Counted from the stretch's first letter, positions 15,207 to 23,945 are shown. The stretch is 42,730 bases of DNA from Amycolatopsis taiwanensis DSM 45107 (GCF_000519205.1 NZ_JAFB01000037.1:1-42730), one strand, 5' to 3'. Notes: generated by a model from the sequence alone, not told the origin. A program made the numbers and translations.

Positions 15207-16433
15207 TCAGCGTGTGGTTCGCGTTTGTGCCCGGCGTTCCGTGGTCCAGTAGAGCAGGGCCAGGACGGGCAGGGCGGCGCCGAGGACGGTGAGGGCGCTC
15301 CAGCCTCCTGCGTGGTAGACGATCGAGCCGAGCTGGGAGCCGACGGCACCGCCGAGGAAGAAGATGGCGATGAACGCGCTGTTGAGGCGTGCGCGTGCGT
15401 TCGGATCGAGCTGGTAGACGGTGTGCTGGCCGAGGATGAGGGTGGTCTGCACCGCTATGTCGATCAGGATGGCGGCCAGGGCGATCAGGATGATGCTGTG
15501 TTGGCCGAAGCCCGCGAGGCCGAAGCCGACCGCGGCGACCACGAAGGCGATACCGGTCACGGGGCGAACAAGCTTGCGGTCGGCCCAGTGACCGGCCAAG
15601 GGAGCGATGGCGGCGCCGAGCGCGCCGACGAGGGCGAAGATGCCGACACCCACCGGGGAATAGTTGAAGTAGGGACCGGTCAGGACGAAGGAGACGGTGG
15701 TCCAGAAGGCGCTGAAGACGCCGAACATGGCCGCCTGGTAGAGGCCGCGGCGCAGCAGCGCGGGGTGTGTGCGCACCAACTGGGCGGTGGAGCGCAGCAC
15801 GTGGTGGTACGGGATGGTGGTGGTTGGGGCGTGCTGCGGCAGGGCCGCGCGCAGGGCCACCGCGAGCACGGCCATCAGGACGGCGGAGCCGAGGAAGACG
15901 ACGCGCCAGCCGGCGAGGTCGGAGACCAGGCTGCTCAGCGTGCGGGAGAGCAGGATGCCGGTGAGCAGGCCGCTCATCACCCGGCCGACGACGCGTCCCC
16001 GGGCGTGGTCGGCGGCGAGGCTCGCGGCGAAGGGCACCAGGATCTGGGCGACGACCGAAGTGGCCCCGCTGACCAGTGAGGCGATCAGCAGCATCGGGAA
16101 GCTGGTGGCAAGGCCGGCCGCCACTAGGGCGAGGGTCGTGACCGTCAGCAGGGCGGTGACGAGGTTCCGCTTCTCCAGCCGGTCGCCGAGCGGGACTAGG
16201 AAGAGCATGCCCGCCACGTAGCCGACCTGCGTGATGGTGATCAGTGCGCCGGCGGTGGCCGTGCTGGTGTGGAAGACGCTGCTCAGTGAGGACAGCAGGG
16301 GCTGGGCGTAGTACAGGTTGGCGACGGTCATACCCGAGGCGACGGCCAGGAGCGCGACCAGCCATCCGGGTACGCCGTTTGCGGTGGTCGGCCGGTGTGG
16401 GGCCTGGAGCTGAGTGGATGCGGACACGGACAC
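15207..16433 (-). CDS. MFS efflux transporter (drug:H+ antiporter type)
   Basis: 408 residues. Twelve hydrophobic segments are recognisable. The first carries ASGMTVANLYYAQPLLSSL, a signature of the MFS subgroup annotated as sugar/arabinose or drug efflux (AraJ/SotB-like). The motif-A loop LGDRLEKRNLV follows TM2, and GHWADRKLVRP lies in the second half. It is an inner-membrane proton-coupled exporter of unknown substrate. The GTG at 16433 and another at 16427 are both plausible starts; GGAG at about 16437-16440 spaces better to the second. A palindromic site lies upstream. Confidence 0.85.
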   Translation of the reverse strand: MSVSASTQLQAPHRPTTANGVPGWLVALLAVASGMTVANLYYAQPLLSSLSSVFHTSTATAGALITITQVGYVAGMLFLVPLGDRLEKRNLVTALLTVTTLALVAAGLATSFPMLLIASLVSGATSVVAQILVPFAASLAADHARGRVVGRVMSGLLTGILLSRTLSSLVSDLAGWRVVFLGSAVLMAVLAVALRAALPQHAPTTTIPYHHVLRSTAQLVRTHPALLRRGLYQAAMFGVFSAFWTTVSFVLTGPYFNYSPVGVGIFALVGALGAAIAPLAGHWADRKLVRPVTGIAFVVAAVGFGLAGFGQHSIILIALAAILIDIAVQTTLILGQHTVYQLDPNARARLNSAFIAIFFLGGAVGSQLGSIVYHAGGWSALTVLGAALPVLALLYWTTERRAQTRTTR

Positions 16434-16507
16434 CTTCTCCGGGAGTGAGCCGCGGATGCGGCTCGGGCAGGGACATCGGTCGGCGCCTGAGCAGCGTCCT
16501 TGCTACT

Positions 16508-16529
16508 CAGACTGTCAGTCCAGCGTCTG
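16508..16529. promoter_or_regulatory. Palindromic operator-like site upstream of the MFS gene
   Basis: CAGAC (16508-16512) and GTCTG (16525-16529) are complementary arms 12 bases apart, with a nested perfect palindrome GACTGTCAGTC at 16510-16520. It is about 75 bases upstream of the transporter start, where an efflux repressor would bind. Confidence 0.35.
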
Positions 16530-16797
16530 GCGCACCGCATTACTTCCCATGTTGATGAGATGGCTCGAGATGACGGTTATCTTGATTGCTGATGATCCGG
16601 GGCGGGGGCGAGGACGAGATGCCGTGACCGCGCCGTGACTTCAGTCCGCCGTAGCTGCGATGATCAATGGTGCGGACGCCACCCGCGGAACGGCGGAGTC
16701 ACGATGCGTGCGACGTGCCGGCGCTTCGGCCATCACCGCAGCGACATCGACCTGGTCCTCGCGCAGCGCGAGCCGGTAGCCGGAAGCTGTCCGGACG
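16530..16797. other. Spacer without a supported gene
   Basis: Between the MFS upstream region and the GAF-domain relic I see only short overlapping frames with no family match. Some of it may be promoter for the divergent genes on either side. Confidence 0.4.
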
Positions 16798-17617
16798 ATG
16801 ACATCTGCTGCGAGCCTGGTTGACCGCGATCGGCACACTGACTTCGGCGGTGAACTCCGGTTGCGGCTGAGCGACGTCCTCGATCTCGTCGCCTCAACCG
16901 CCCGCCAGTTGCTCGGGCTGGACTTCTGCGGGGTGCTGGTGCCCGACGCCGAGGAACGCAACCTGGCGATCGCCGGGTCGAGCGGGCTGTCGGCGACCTA
17001 TGTGGCCCGGGTCAATTCCGATCGTCCGGTCCGGCTGGAATCAGACGCCCGCAGCGGCGCGCCGTCCAGCCGCGCCTACCGGTCCGGCCGCCCCTTCGCG
17101 GTCAGCGACATCTCCCGTGAGCCGGGATTCATCTGGGGCGGTGTCGCGCACGACCAGGACTACCGTTCGATGCTGTCCGTCCCGCTGGTTACCGCGTCCG
17201 GCGTGATCGGCACCCTGAACAGCTACCGCTCGGCGGTGCACGAGTTCGATGCCGAGGAGACCAGCTGCCTGCAGCTGCTGGCCGAGCACGCCGCGCTCGC
17301 GATCACCTCGGCGCGGCTGGTCGAGGACTTGCGCGAGCAGCACGAGCTGGTGACCCGCTCGGAGCAGATCCACCAGCGGCTGCTGCGGGTGGCGGTCCGC
17401 TCCGGCGGAATGCCCGGAATCGCCGCCGCCCTGCACGACCTGCTCCGCACCACGGTGCTGCTGCATGACGCGCGCGGCGAGGTACTGGCCGCGGCCGGCC
17501 CGGCGACTGACCGGGCTGAACCTGCGCGACCCGACCGCGGTCCTGGAGGCCCGCTCGGCCCTGATGGTGCTGGACGTAGCGCACGGCTTGCCTCGGCGCG
17601 ACCCGTGGGCCGACTGA
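16798..17617 (+). pseudogene. GAF-domain regulator (PucR/CdaR-like), frameshifted and lacking its DNA-binding end
   Basis: From ATG 16798 the frame encodes LRLSDVLDLVASTARQLLGL, then a GAF domain (about residues 20-175: DFCGVLVPDAEER, RAYRSGRPFAVSDI, DYRSMLSVPLVTASGVIGTL, LQLLAEHAALAI). A linker helix and ALHDLLRTTVLLHDARGEVL follow, typical of regulators that end in a PucR helix-turn-helix. Near 17500-17510 the sense moves by one base to another frame (LTGLNLRDPTAVLEARSAL, then VLDVAHGLPRRDPWAD and a stop at 17615-17617). The C-terminal DNA-binding region is absent. I infer a broken signal-responsive regulator; a GAF-only product from the intact N-terminus remains possible. Confidence 0.65.
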
Positions 17618-17974
17618 TGCGGCGTCCAATTCGTGATGTCCCGCAACAAGACTTGCTACCACCGGTCGCAGCTGTCAGCTTCATTGAGGCGGCAGGTCGA
17701 GTTGAAAAACGGTGCGATCGACTGTGGGACCGTCGTAGTCAGTGATGGTCGCAGACGCAGGTTCTCGCTCGCGACGACGAATAATTCCAGGGGCTCCGTT
17801 GGACCCGCCCAGGGTGCTTAGCTAAGGGCCACCAGATCATCCGGAGCTGTCGCAACCGGTGGCGCGCGCCACCGGCGTAGCCCAACCCACAGGTATCGGT
17901 GCCTCGGGGCGTTGACGAACCGCTTGGGGCGTGGCCGCCTGCTTCCGATGCGACGGCCACGCCCCGGTCATGAG
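17618..17974. other. Gap of about 350 bases, mostly non-coding
   Basis: No frame with family resemblance. The right end holds the terminator at 17926-17965 for the hydrolase gene; the rest looks like eroded tail of the regulator. Confidence 0.45.
17926..17965 (-). terminator. Terminator of the isochorismatase-like gene
   Basis: GGGGCGTGGCCG (17926-17937) and CGGCCACGCCCC (17954-17965) pair perfectly over 12 bases with a 16-base loop. It begins 10 bases past the stop of the minus-strand hydrolase gene. Confidence 0.65.
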
Positions 17975-18631
17975 TTACTGGCGGAACAGGTCGCCGGTGG
18001 CTTCGCCGATCTGGCGCTTACGGCGGAAGTAGTCGTTGATGATGACCCGGTACAGGTCGGCATCGTCGCGGGCCCAGTTCCGCATGAGTTCGCAGCCGAG
18101 GGCGAGTGAGGTAATGGGGTGGGCGCCGGCTTGGACCATGCGGGTGATGGCGGTCTGGTGGGTGACAGGGGAGACGCCGCCGACGGCGTCGATGACGGGG
18201 TAGATCTCGTAGCCTTCGGCAAGCATGTCCAGGGTCGGGAACGCCAAACACACCTCGGTCCAGAGGCCGGCCATGATGATCTTCTTGCGGCCGGTGGCTT
18301 TGATGGCTGCGCGGAAGTCGGCGTCTTCCCAGGAGTTCACTCCGGTCCGGTCGATCTCGGTGACACCGGGGAGTTCTTTCATCAGCTCGGGGACGGTGGG
18401 TTCGTTGACGCCCATCCCGACCGCGACGGTGGTCACCACGGTGGGGACCTGGTAGGCGTGGGCGAGTTTGGCCAGGGTGACGGCGCCGAGGTCGATCTCG
18501 GCGCGGCTGGCCGATCCGACGGTGGCGTACTGGCCGGGCTGGAAGTCGATCAAAACGATGGCACTGTTCTGTGGTGTCAGCAGGTGATCGGTCTGCGGGT
18601 TACGCACCGGCTCCGGGTCGAGCTTGGGCAT
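17975..18631 (-). CDS. Isochorismatase-family cysteine hydrolase (YcaC-like)
   Basis: 218 residues from ATG 18631, chosen because GGAG lies six bases before it; the ATG at 18643 sits upstream of that ribosome site. The isochorismatase fold shows the catalytic triad region: Asp29 in AIVLIDFQPGQY, Lys116/117 in GRKKIIMAGLWTE and Cys128 in TEVCLAFPTLDM. The C-terminal half (GGVSPVTHQTAITRMVQAGA, CELMRNWARD) matches YcaC-type hydrolases of unknown substrate. It is probably a cytosolic amidase-like enzyme. It reads in the same direction as the luciferase-like gene upstream but is more than 200 bases away, so likely a separate unit. Confidence 0.85.
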   Translation of the reverse strand: MPKLDPEPVRNPQTDHLLTPQNSAIVLIDFQPGQYATVGSASRAEIDLGAVTLAKLAHAYQVPTVVTTVAVGMGVNEPTVPELMKELPGVTEIDRTGVNSWEDADFRAAIKATGRKKIIMAGLWTEVCLAFPTLDMLAEGYEIYPVIDAVGGVSPVTHQTAITRMVQAGAHPITSLALGCELMRNWARDDADLYRVIINDYFRRKRQIGEATGDLFRQ

Positions 18632-18852
18632 CGTCTTCTCCATCGGGGTAGTGGTCGGGGTGAGTCGTCAAGTGTCTGCAGTGCCGTGGACGCAAGTCCG
18701 TCAGGGTGTCTTCCTTGCCCAGCTTGATCAGCTGGTCGATCAGCTAGTAGTTTGTCATTCGCTTCGGACGGGGCGGCGGTGATGTCGGTGCGGGGCAGCT
18801 TCTCGACTTCCTCTGACCGTCAGCCCTTCTCGTTCTGTGTCGCCTGGCGATG

Positions 18853-20040
18853 TCAGACGAGCTCTGGGTAGGAGACTGCCGTGTCCTCGCTGTCCTGGTA
18901 GGGCGAGCCGCCGGTGACGTTGTCGCCGCGGTTGGCGTTCGGCCGCGGCTGCCGGGCGGGCCGGTCTCCATACTTCGCTTTCACCAGCGACTCGTGCGTC
19001 GGGGTTTCGGCGGACTCCGGGTCCTTGCGGGATTCGAGTTCCTTGCGCAGCGCGGGGATGACCTCTTCACCGAGCAGGTCGAGTTGGTTCAGCACTGTCT
19101 TCAGCGGCAGGCCGGCGTGGTCCATCAGGAACAGCTGGCGCTGGTAGTCACCGAACGTGTCGTGGAAGGTCAGAGTCTTGTCGATCATCTCTTGCGGGCT
19201 GCCGACCGTCAGCGGGGTCATCTGGCTGAAGTCCTCCAGCGACGGGCCGTGACCGTAGACCGGTGCCACGTCGAAGTACGGCCGGAACTCCTTGTATGCA
19301 TCCTGCGACTTCTTGGCGATGTAGGCCTGCCCGCCGAGGCCGACGATGGCCTGCTTCTGCGTGCCGTGGCCGTAGTGCTCGAACCGCTTCCGGTAGAAGT
19401 TGATCAACCGCAGTGAGTGTTCGGTGGGCCAGAAGATGTGGTTGGCGAAGAACCCGTTGCCGTAGAAGGCCGCCTGCTCCGCGATCTCCGGCGTGCGGAT
19501 CGAACCGTGCCACACGAACGGCGGAACATCGTCCAGCGGGCGCGGGGTCGAGGTGAATCCCTGCAGCGCGGACCGGAACCGGCCCTCCCAGTCGACCACG
19601 TCCTCGCGCCAGAGCCGGTGCAGCAGGTTGTAGTTCTCCAGCGCCATGGGTAGTCCTTGGCGGATGTCGGCGCCGAACCACGGGTAGACCGGGGCGGTGT
19701 TGCCGCGGCCGACCATCAGATCCATGCGGCCCTTGGCCACGTGTTGGAGCATCGCGTATTCCTCGGCAATCCGGACCGGGTCGTTGGTGGTGATCAGGGT
19801 CGTTGAGGTGGTCACGATCAGTCGCTTGGTGGTGGCCGCGATCGCCGCGAGTAAGGTGGTGGGGGAGGAGGAGAAGAACGGCGGATTGTGGTGCTCACCG
19901 ATCGCGAACACGTCCATCCCGACCTCTTCGGTCTTTTGCGCGATCTTGATGATCGCGTCGATCCGCTCCGCCTCGCTAGGCGTGTCACCGGAGACCGGGT
20001 CACGGGTGATGTCGCTGACCGAGAAGATTCCGAACTGCAT
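18853..20040 (-). CDS. LLM-class flavin-dependent monooxygenase (luciferase-like)
   Basis: 395 residues from ATG 20040 with AGGAG six bases upstream. The TIM-barrel luciferase-like fold is clear: MQFGIFSVSDI, GMDVFAIGEHHNPPFF, TTSTTLITTNDPVRIAEEYA, MLQHVAKGRMDLMVGRGN, ENYNLLHRLWRED and a late SPQEMIDKTL. The EHH and NDPVRIAEE patterns are typical of FMNH2-dependent oxygenases, so it needs a flavin reductase partner, and none is seen nearby. The last 60 residues (from about 335) are polar and probably disordered. The 220 bases between its stop and the next gene carry no supported ORF. The substrate is unknown. Confidence 0.85.
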   Translation of the reverse strand: MQFGIFSVSDITRDPVSGDTPSEAERIDAIIKIAQKTEEVGMDVFAIGEHHNPPFFSSSPTTLLAAIAATTKRLIVTTSTTLITTNDPVRIAEEYAMLQHVAKGRMDLMVGRGNTAPVYPWFGADIRQGLPMALENYNLLHRLWREDVVDWEGRFRSALQGFTSTPRPLDDVPPFVWHGSIRTPEIAEQAAFYGNGFFANHIFWPTEHSLRLINFYRKRFEHYGHGTQKQAIVGLGGQAYIAKKSQDAYKEFRPYFDVAPVYGHGPSLEDFSQMTPLTVGSPQEMIDKTLTFHDTFGDYQRQLFLMDHAGLPLKTVLNQLDLLGEEVIPALRKELESRKDPESAETPTHESLVKAKYGDRPARQPRPNANRGDNVTGGSPYQDSEDTAVSYPELV

Positions 20041-20215
20041 CGTGACTCCTGTCCACACCGTCGCCGCGGCGACCAGATCCATGCGTTTGCATGTTCTTTA
20101 AGGCGTCACAGCGGCGACCTATTCCCGATCCCCCCACACGGAACATCCGAACGAGCGCGTCCCGGTCGGCCTGGCCTACGACGTCCTCGACGTCTGGCAG
20201 GGGATGGCGTGACCG

Positions 20216-20232
20216 GTCATCTGACAGATGAC
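20216..20232. promoter_or_regulatory. Perfect 17-bp palindrome
   Basis: GTCATCTG (20216-20223), one A, then CAGATGAC (20225-20232) form an exact palindrome in the gap between the luciferase-like gene and the ATPase relic. The form suits a dimeric repressor. The same gap also has CATGC-N4-GCATG at 20080-20093, closer to the monooxygenase start. Confidence 0.4.
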
Positions 20233-20319
20233 GGGCCCGGGGGCGCTCAGGCAGGATCGATGACGCTTGGCCGGAGATCCAGGCGATGGAACGGCCTGGC
20301 AGCCGGCGACCGGGAGCGA

Positions 20320-20535
20320 ATGATGAGTCGGCTGGTCGGGCGCGACGCCGAGTTGGCGTACCTGCGCCGGAGTGTCCGGCAGGAACCAGGGACGCCACGG
20401 GCTCTCCTGCTGCTAGGCGAGGAGGGTGTCGGCAAGACCACCCTGCTCCGCGCGGACAAGCCAACCCCGTCCGCCACCTCTGGTTTGACCCCGGGCGAAT
20501 GGATCAATTCTGAAGGAGAGCACTATGTTCGATGA
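20320..20535 (+). pseudogene. N-terminal stub of a LuxR-type (LAL) ATPase regulator
   Basis: The frame opens with MMSRLVGRDAELAYLRRSV, RALLLLGEEGVGKTTLLRA, the start of the AAA/STAND domain of large LuxR-family regulators, with Walker A GEEGVGKT. After about 47 codons the similarity stops and unrelated residues lead to a stop at 20533-20535, inside the next gene. The family is normally about 900 residues, so more than 90 percent is missing. The next gene's ribosome site lies within its tail. Confidence 0.6.
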
Positions 20536-21496
20536 CGCGGCCCGGGTCCAGCCGATCCTGGAACCCGAGGCACAGTCCTTTGTGGAGGCGACGGCGAACC
20601 CGCCGTATCTGTTCGACCTCGGCCCGGCCGAGGGCCGCAAAACCGTGGACGAGGTCCAGTCCGGCGAGGTCGCCAAGCCCGACGTGGACGAGGAGTGGGT
20701 CACCGTGTCGGGCGGGCCAACGGGCAGCGTCCGGGTCCGGGTCGTCAAACCCGCCGGCACGACAGGCGCCCTGCCGGTGATCCTCTACATTCACGGCGCG
20801 GGTTGGGTCTTCGGCAACGCCCACACCCATGACCGCCTGGTGCGCGAGCTCGCCGTCGGCGCGGACGCCGCGGTGGTTTTCCCCGAGTACGCGCTGTCTC
20901 CCGAGGCCCGCTACCCGGTGGCCATCGAACAGAACTGGACCGTCGCCCAGTGGATTGTCACCGAGGGCGTCACCAGGGGCCTTGACGCCGCGCGCCTCGC
21001 GGTCGCCGGGGACAGCGTCGGGGGCAACATGTCCGCCGCGCTGACCCTCATGGCGAAGGAGCGCGGCGGCGTTCCGCTCGCGTACCAAGTGCTGTTCTAC
21101 CCGGTCACCGACGCGAGCTTCGACACGCCCTCCTACCACCAGTTCGCCACCGGCTACTTCCTGCGCCGGGACGGCATGCAGTGGTTCTGGGACCAGTACA
21201 CCACCGATGCGGCGCAGCGCGCCGAGATCACCGCGTCGCCGCTGCGCGCCAACCTCGACCAACTCGCCGACCTGCCCCCGGCGCTGATCATCACCGGCGA
21301 GGCCGACGTACTGCGCGACGAGGGCGAGGCGTACGCCAACAAGCTGCGCGCCGCCGGTGTGCCCGTCACCGCGGTGCGTTTCCAGGGCATCATCCACGAC
21401 TTCGTGATGCTCAACGCCCTTCGGCCCACCCAGGCCGCACAGGGAGCCATCACCCTCGCGGTGCAGACCCTGCGCGACGCGCTGCACCAGGCCTGA
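20525..21496 (+). CDS. Alpha/beta hydrolase of the hormone-sensitive-lipase group
   Basis: 323 residues from ATG 20525, preceded by AAGGAG. The oxyanion motif HGAGW is at 90-94 (an HGGGW variant), the nucleophile elbow GDSVGGN places Ser164, and Asp261 (EADVLRDEG) and His291 (GIIHDF) complete the triad. This is the class IV bacterial esterase family acting on short acyl esters in the cytosol. No signal peptide. It is followed by relics of another alpha/beta hydrolase. Confidence 0.88.
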   Translation: MFDDAARVQPILEPEAQSFVEATANPPYLFDLGPAEGRKTVDEVQSGEVAKPDVDEEWVTVSGGPTGSVRVRVVKPAGTTGALPVILYIHGAGWVFGNAHTHDRLVRELAVGADAAVVFPEYALSPEARYPVAIEQNWTVAQWIVTEGVTRGLDAARLAVAGDSVGGNMSAALTLMAKERGGVPLAYQVLFYPVTDASFDTPSYHQFATGYFLRRDGMQWFWDQYTTDAAQRAEITASPLRANLDQLADLPPALIITGEADVLRDEGEAYANKLRAAGVPVTAVRFQGIIHDFVMLNALRPTQAAQGAITLAVQTLRDALHQA

Positions 21497-21510
21497 ACGG
21501 AGAACCACCA

Positions 21511-21686
21511 TGTGAGAGACAGCAAGACCCCACGATCGTCCTGGTACACGGCGCATTCACCGAGCCTCCAGCTTTTCCCGGGTGATCCGGAACTGTTCGC
21601 CGACGACCTACCGGTGGCCGCGCCCGCGGTCCCCAAGCGCAGCCTGGCGAAGCTGCAGCCAGTCGCGAATAGTGGTTCCTACTAGC
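21511..21686 (+). pseudogene. Broken alpha/beta hydrolase
   Basis: ATG at 21511 is followed at once by TGA; shifting one base gives ERQQDPTIVLVHGAFTEP, the opening of PIMT-type alpha/beta hydrolases (HGAF oxyanion region). After another frame change the line reads DPELFADDLPVAAPAVPKRS, a middle segment of the same family, with the nucleophile part deleted between them. At least two frameshifts and one deletion make it non-functional. It lies 14 bases after the intact esterase, so it was once its operon partner. Confidence 0.55.
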
Positions 21687-21794
21687 CGGGAAACGGCCGG
21701 ATTCCTGGACTCCTTTACTCGGCTGGCTACACTGGAAGCTGATCTGGGAGAACAAGCTGAAGCACGCCGCTCAGTCGTTCCGCGACTGGGGGCC

Positions 21795-21813
21795 AAGGGG
21801 TCGCAGGTTCAAA
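21795..21813 (+). other. tRNA-3'-end-like attachment-site remnant
   Basis: AAGGGGTCGCAGGTTCAAA resembles the T-arm of actinomycete tRNA genes (GGTTCAAATC core), the usual attB of tyrosine integrases. The rest of a tRNA is not present and the match breaks right after TTCAAA. It lies about 85 bases from the 3' end of an integrase gene, the position of an att site in integrated elements. Assignment is inference from pattern and place. Confidence 0.45.
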
Positions 21814-21836
21814 GACGGTGGCGAGTACAGGCAAGT

Positions 21837-21865
21837 CCCCTGATCTCAAGGTGCGAGATCAGGGG
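21837..21865 (-). terminator. Hairpin downstream of the first integrase relic
   Basis: CCCCTGATCTC (21837-21847) pairs perfectly with GAGATCAGGGG (21855-21865) over a 7-base loop, 31 bases past the integrase stop. It is a good intrinsic terminator in either direction. Confidence 0.65.
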
Positions 21866-21896
21866 CCGTGTTCGGGGCGGTACTGCTAAGTTTCCT

Positions 21897-22310
21897 CTAC
21901 TGGTCCTTGTCTCCGAAGATGTCATCCATTGCCGTGGCGGCCTCGATCATCACCGGCCGGATTTGGTGGCGGTAGACCTGCTCGGTGACGGCGGTCCCGC
22001 TGTGTCCGCAGAGACGGGAGATGTCCTCGAGCGGCACCTTGGCGTCGGACAGCAGCGACACGAAGCTGTGCCGCATCTCGCGTGGTGTCCAGTCGTCCGG
22101 GCGCAACCCGGCGGACTTGATCACCTTGCGGAACTGGCGCCGGACATGGTGCGCGTCCAGCTCGGTCCCGACCTGGGAGGCGAACACGTGGCCGTGTTCC
22201 CGCCACTTCTGCCCGGCCGCCCGCTTTGCGGCGCGCTGCCGAATCCGGTGGAGCCGGAGCGCGACCACACACCGCATCGGCATCGCCAGCGTAATCACCG
22301 AGTCGATCAT
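21897..22310 (-). pseudogene. Tyrosine recombinase (integrase), C-terminal catalytic part only
   Basis: The 137-codon frame holds much of the C-terminal catalytic domain: TLAMPMRCVVALRLHRIRQ, WTPREMRHSFVSLLSD (the R-x-x-R/H box), LEDISRLCGHSGT (the conserved His) and TEQVYRHQIRP with the catalytic Tyr. The first Arg box, the SAM-like core-binding domain and the arm-binding N-terminus are missing, so about two thirds of a roughly 400-residue integrase is lost. It could not catalyse integration alone. It lies next to a tRNA-like att remnant and downstream of the toxin-immunity genes. Confidence 0.75.
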
Positions 22311-22438
22311 TTGCGTGCTGTCCGGTCAGACACCCTGAGCTGCGACAAAAAGGTCCGGGTACGAGGCGGGACCGGCGACCATGCCCACACGTCGATCGGA
22401 ATCTTCTCGGCAGCCGCGGAACCTGTTGTGTTTCGTCG

Positions 22439-22819
22439 TCATTTGTGGGTGGATCCCGTGCTGAAGGTGGCGATCCAGCGCTGGGCGAGTTCGGGTGTGA
22501 GGGGTCCGGCAAGTTCGGGCGTGGCGACTTCGAAAAGGAACTCGGTGAGCTGGTCCGCGAAGCCGGGTTCCCGGCCGACATCGTCGCGCCCCTCCAGGGA
22601 CTCGGCCCACAACTGGATGTCTTCGGTGTTGAGGGTTTGGTCGAGATAGCCGCGGAGAACTCGTATCGCGTCTCCACGAGTGAGTGGGACGAGTTCGTCT
22701 TCGCTGTCCCAGTTGAACCGGGACAGGGCTGAGGTGGCTGCGCGTACCGGGATGCGAAGTTCGACCAGATCGCAGAGGGCCTGGGTGCGCTGCTCGTGCG
22801 GTGTTATCTGGTCGTTCAT
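22439..22819 (-). CDS. Putative immunity protein for the type VII-secreted toxin
   Basis: 126 residues from ATG 22819, which overlaps the toxin's true stop (ATGA at 22816-22819) and so is translationally coupled. It is a soluble, acidic, helical protein: RTQALCDLVELRIPVRAATS, LVPLTRGDAIRVLRGYLDQT, DIQLWAESLEGRDDVGREPG and LTEFLFEVATPELAGPLTPE. The same kind of small acidic gene directly follows toxins with the RVPGSYAEY...DGSIxHIKDK end in other actinomycetes (family knowledge). It is intact although the toxin frame is broken, as expected if neutralising activity is still useful. Biochemical target unknown. Confidence 0.7.
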   Translation of the reverse strand: MNDQITPHEQRTQALCDLVELRIPVRAATSALSRFNWDSEDELVPLTRGDAIRVLRGYLDQTLNTEDIQLWAESLEGRDDVGREPGFADQLTEFLFEVATPELAGPLTPELAQRWIATFSTGSTHK

Positions 22820-23945
22820 TGCATCTTGTCCTTGATGTGGGCGATGGAGCCGTCTGGCAGGTGGTGTATTCAGCGTAGGACCCCGGTACGCGGCCGGGCA
22901 CTTTGCTCTCGAACCGTACGGAGCCATCCTCCAGCCTGGTGATCGTCGGCTGCTCGGCCGCCGCGGGGAGCTTCTTTTGATACCGGTTCAGGTTTGACTC
23001 CTGGCTCGGCGTCAGTTCCTCACGGCTGATCGCCCGCCCGTTGCCCGCGTTCGGTGTGCTTGACTCGGCCGTGGAACTCTCGCGAGGCTTGACCGGTTCT
23101 ACCCGGTCGTCGCCACCAGCGTGGGATGCGAGGTCACCGATTGCCGCTGTCATGGTGCCGATACCCGCGGCCAGGCCAGTGGTCGAGATGGCGATCGCCG
23201 GGGCGCCGGCAGCGGCGCCAACTCCGGTGGCACTGAGAACGACACCGGCGAATTCGCCGGTCGCGCTCGCGACAGTAAGCCCGAGCCCGCCGAGCGCGGC
23301 AACGACGTCTCCAGGGTGGTGCAGTATGGCGTTGCCGAAGGATGCCAGGTCGTTGACGATGTGCGCGCCCACGTTGGCGCAGAAGTTGCCGAGGTCGTCT
23401 AGCCAGTTCGAATCTTCGGGCGCTCCTTCGGTTTCGGACCGTAGGAGCTGGGCCGCGAGGTCACCGGCCTCGCTGAGTTGCGCGCGGGCGCGGTTCAACG
23501 TGCCCTGAGCGGCTTGGCGGCTGCTCTCGCCTGGGTCGGTGAAGGGTGGTGCGGGCTGGTTCTGGGTTGCCGCTTGCGCGGCTGCGGCCTCGTGCGCGGC
23601 TTTCGCCTGCTGAGTTGCGTTTTGTCCCTGGTTCCACAGGGCGATGGCCTCAACCGCTTGGGCTTGGGCCCAGCGCAGGGTGCTGGCGTAGTCGTCGAGC
23701 GCGCTTGCGGCGGATTCCAGTGCGTCGCCCGCGGCGAACCATTTGCCGGGCTCATACGAGAATTTGTCGTGGAATGCTTGCGCGCCGGGTCCCTGCCACG
23801 CGCCGGTATCGATCTCCTGTAACCCATCCCCGGCCCAGTTTGCCCGGTCGGCCCGCGCGTGGAGAACGCGGGCGTTTTCCTCGATCGCCTCCGGCTTGCC
23901 GGGTACCAATTGCTGAGGGTCCTGTGTCTGGCCGAGCTCAGCCAT
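22816..23945 (-). pseudogene. Type VII (ESX)-secreted polymorphic toxin, frameshifted near its C-terminus
   Basis: The ATG at 23945 overlaps the preceding gene by eight bases. Residues 1-110 form a WXG100-like helical hairpin with W50-x-G52 (ANWAGDGLQEIDTGAWQGPG), the type VII export signal. An Ala/Gln-rich coil follows (110-165), a hydrophobic stretch lies at about 213-272, and a linker leads to the toxin tip: ITRLEDGSVRFESKVPGR, VPGSYAEY. After codon 361 the frame is wrong; one base over, the sequence reads LPDGSIAHIKDKMQ and stops at 22816-22818, overlapping the immunity start. Compared with relatives, about 20 residues (KTVDA...YTKTT type) are missing at the shift, near 22858-22866. I infer deletion between short TACACC repeats. 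The product would be secretion-competent but with a defective tip. Confidence 0.65.

Noticed and set aside
15225..16079. A 284-codon plus-strand frame opposite the MFS gene
   Set aside because: Gly/Asp/Glu-rich composition typical of antisense of membrane helices; the minus strand has clear transporter motifs.
21780..21830. A tRNA gene
   Set aside because: Only the T-arm-like GGTTCAAA core is present; no acceptor stem, D-arm or anticodon arm can be folded around it.
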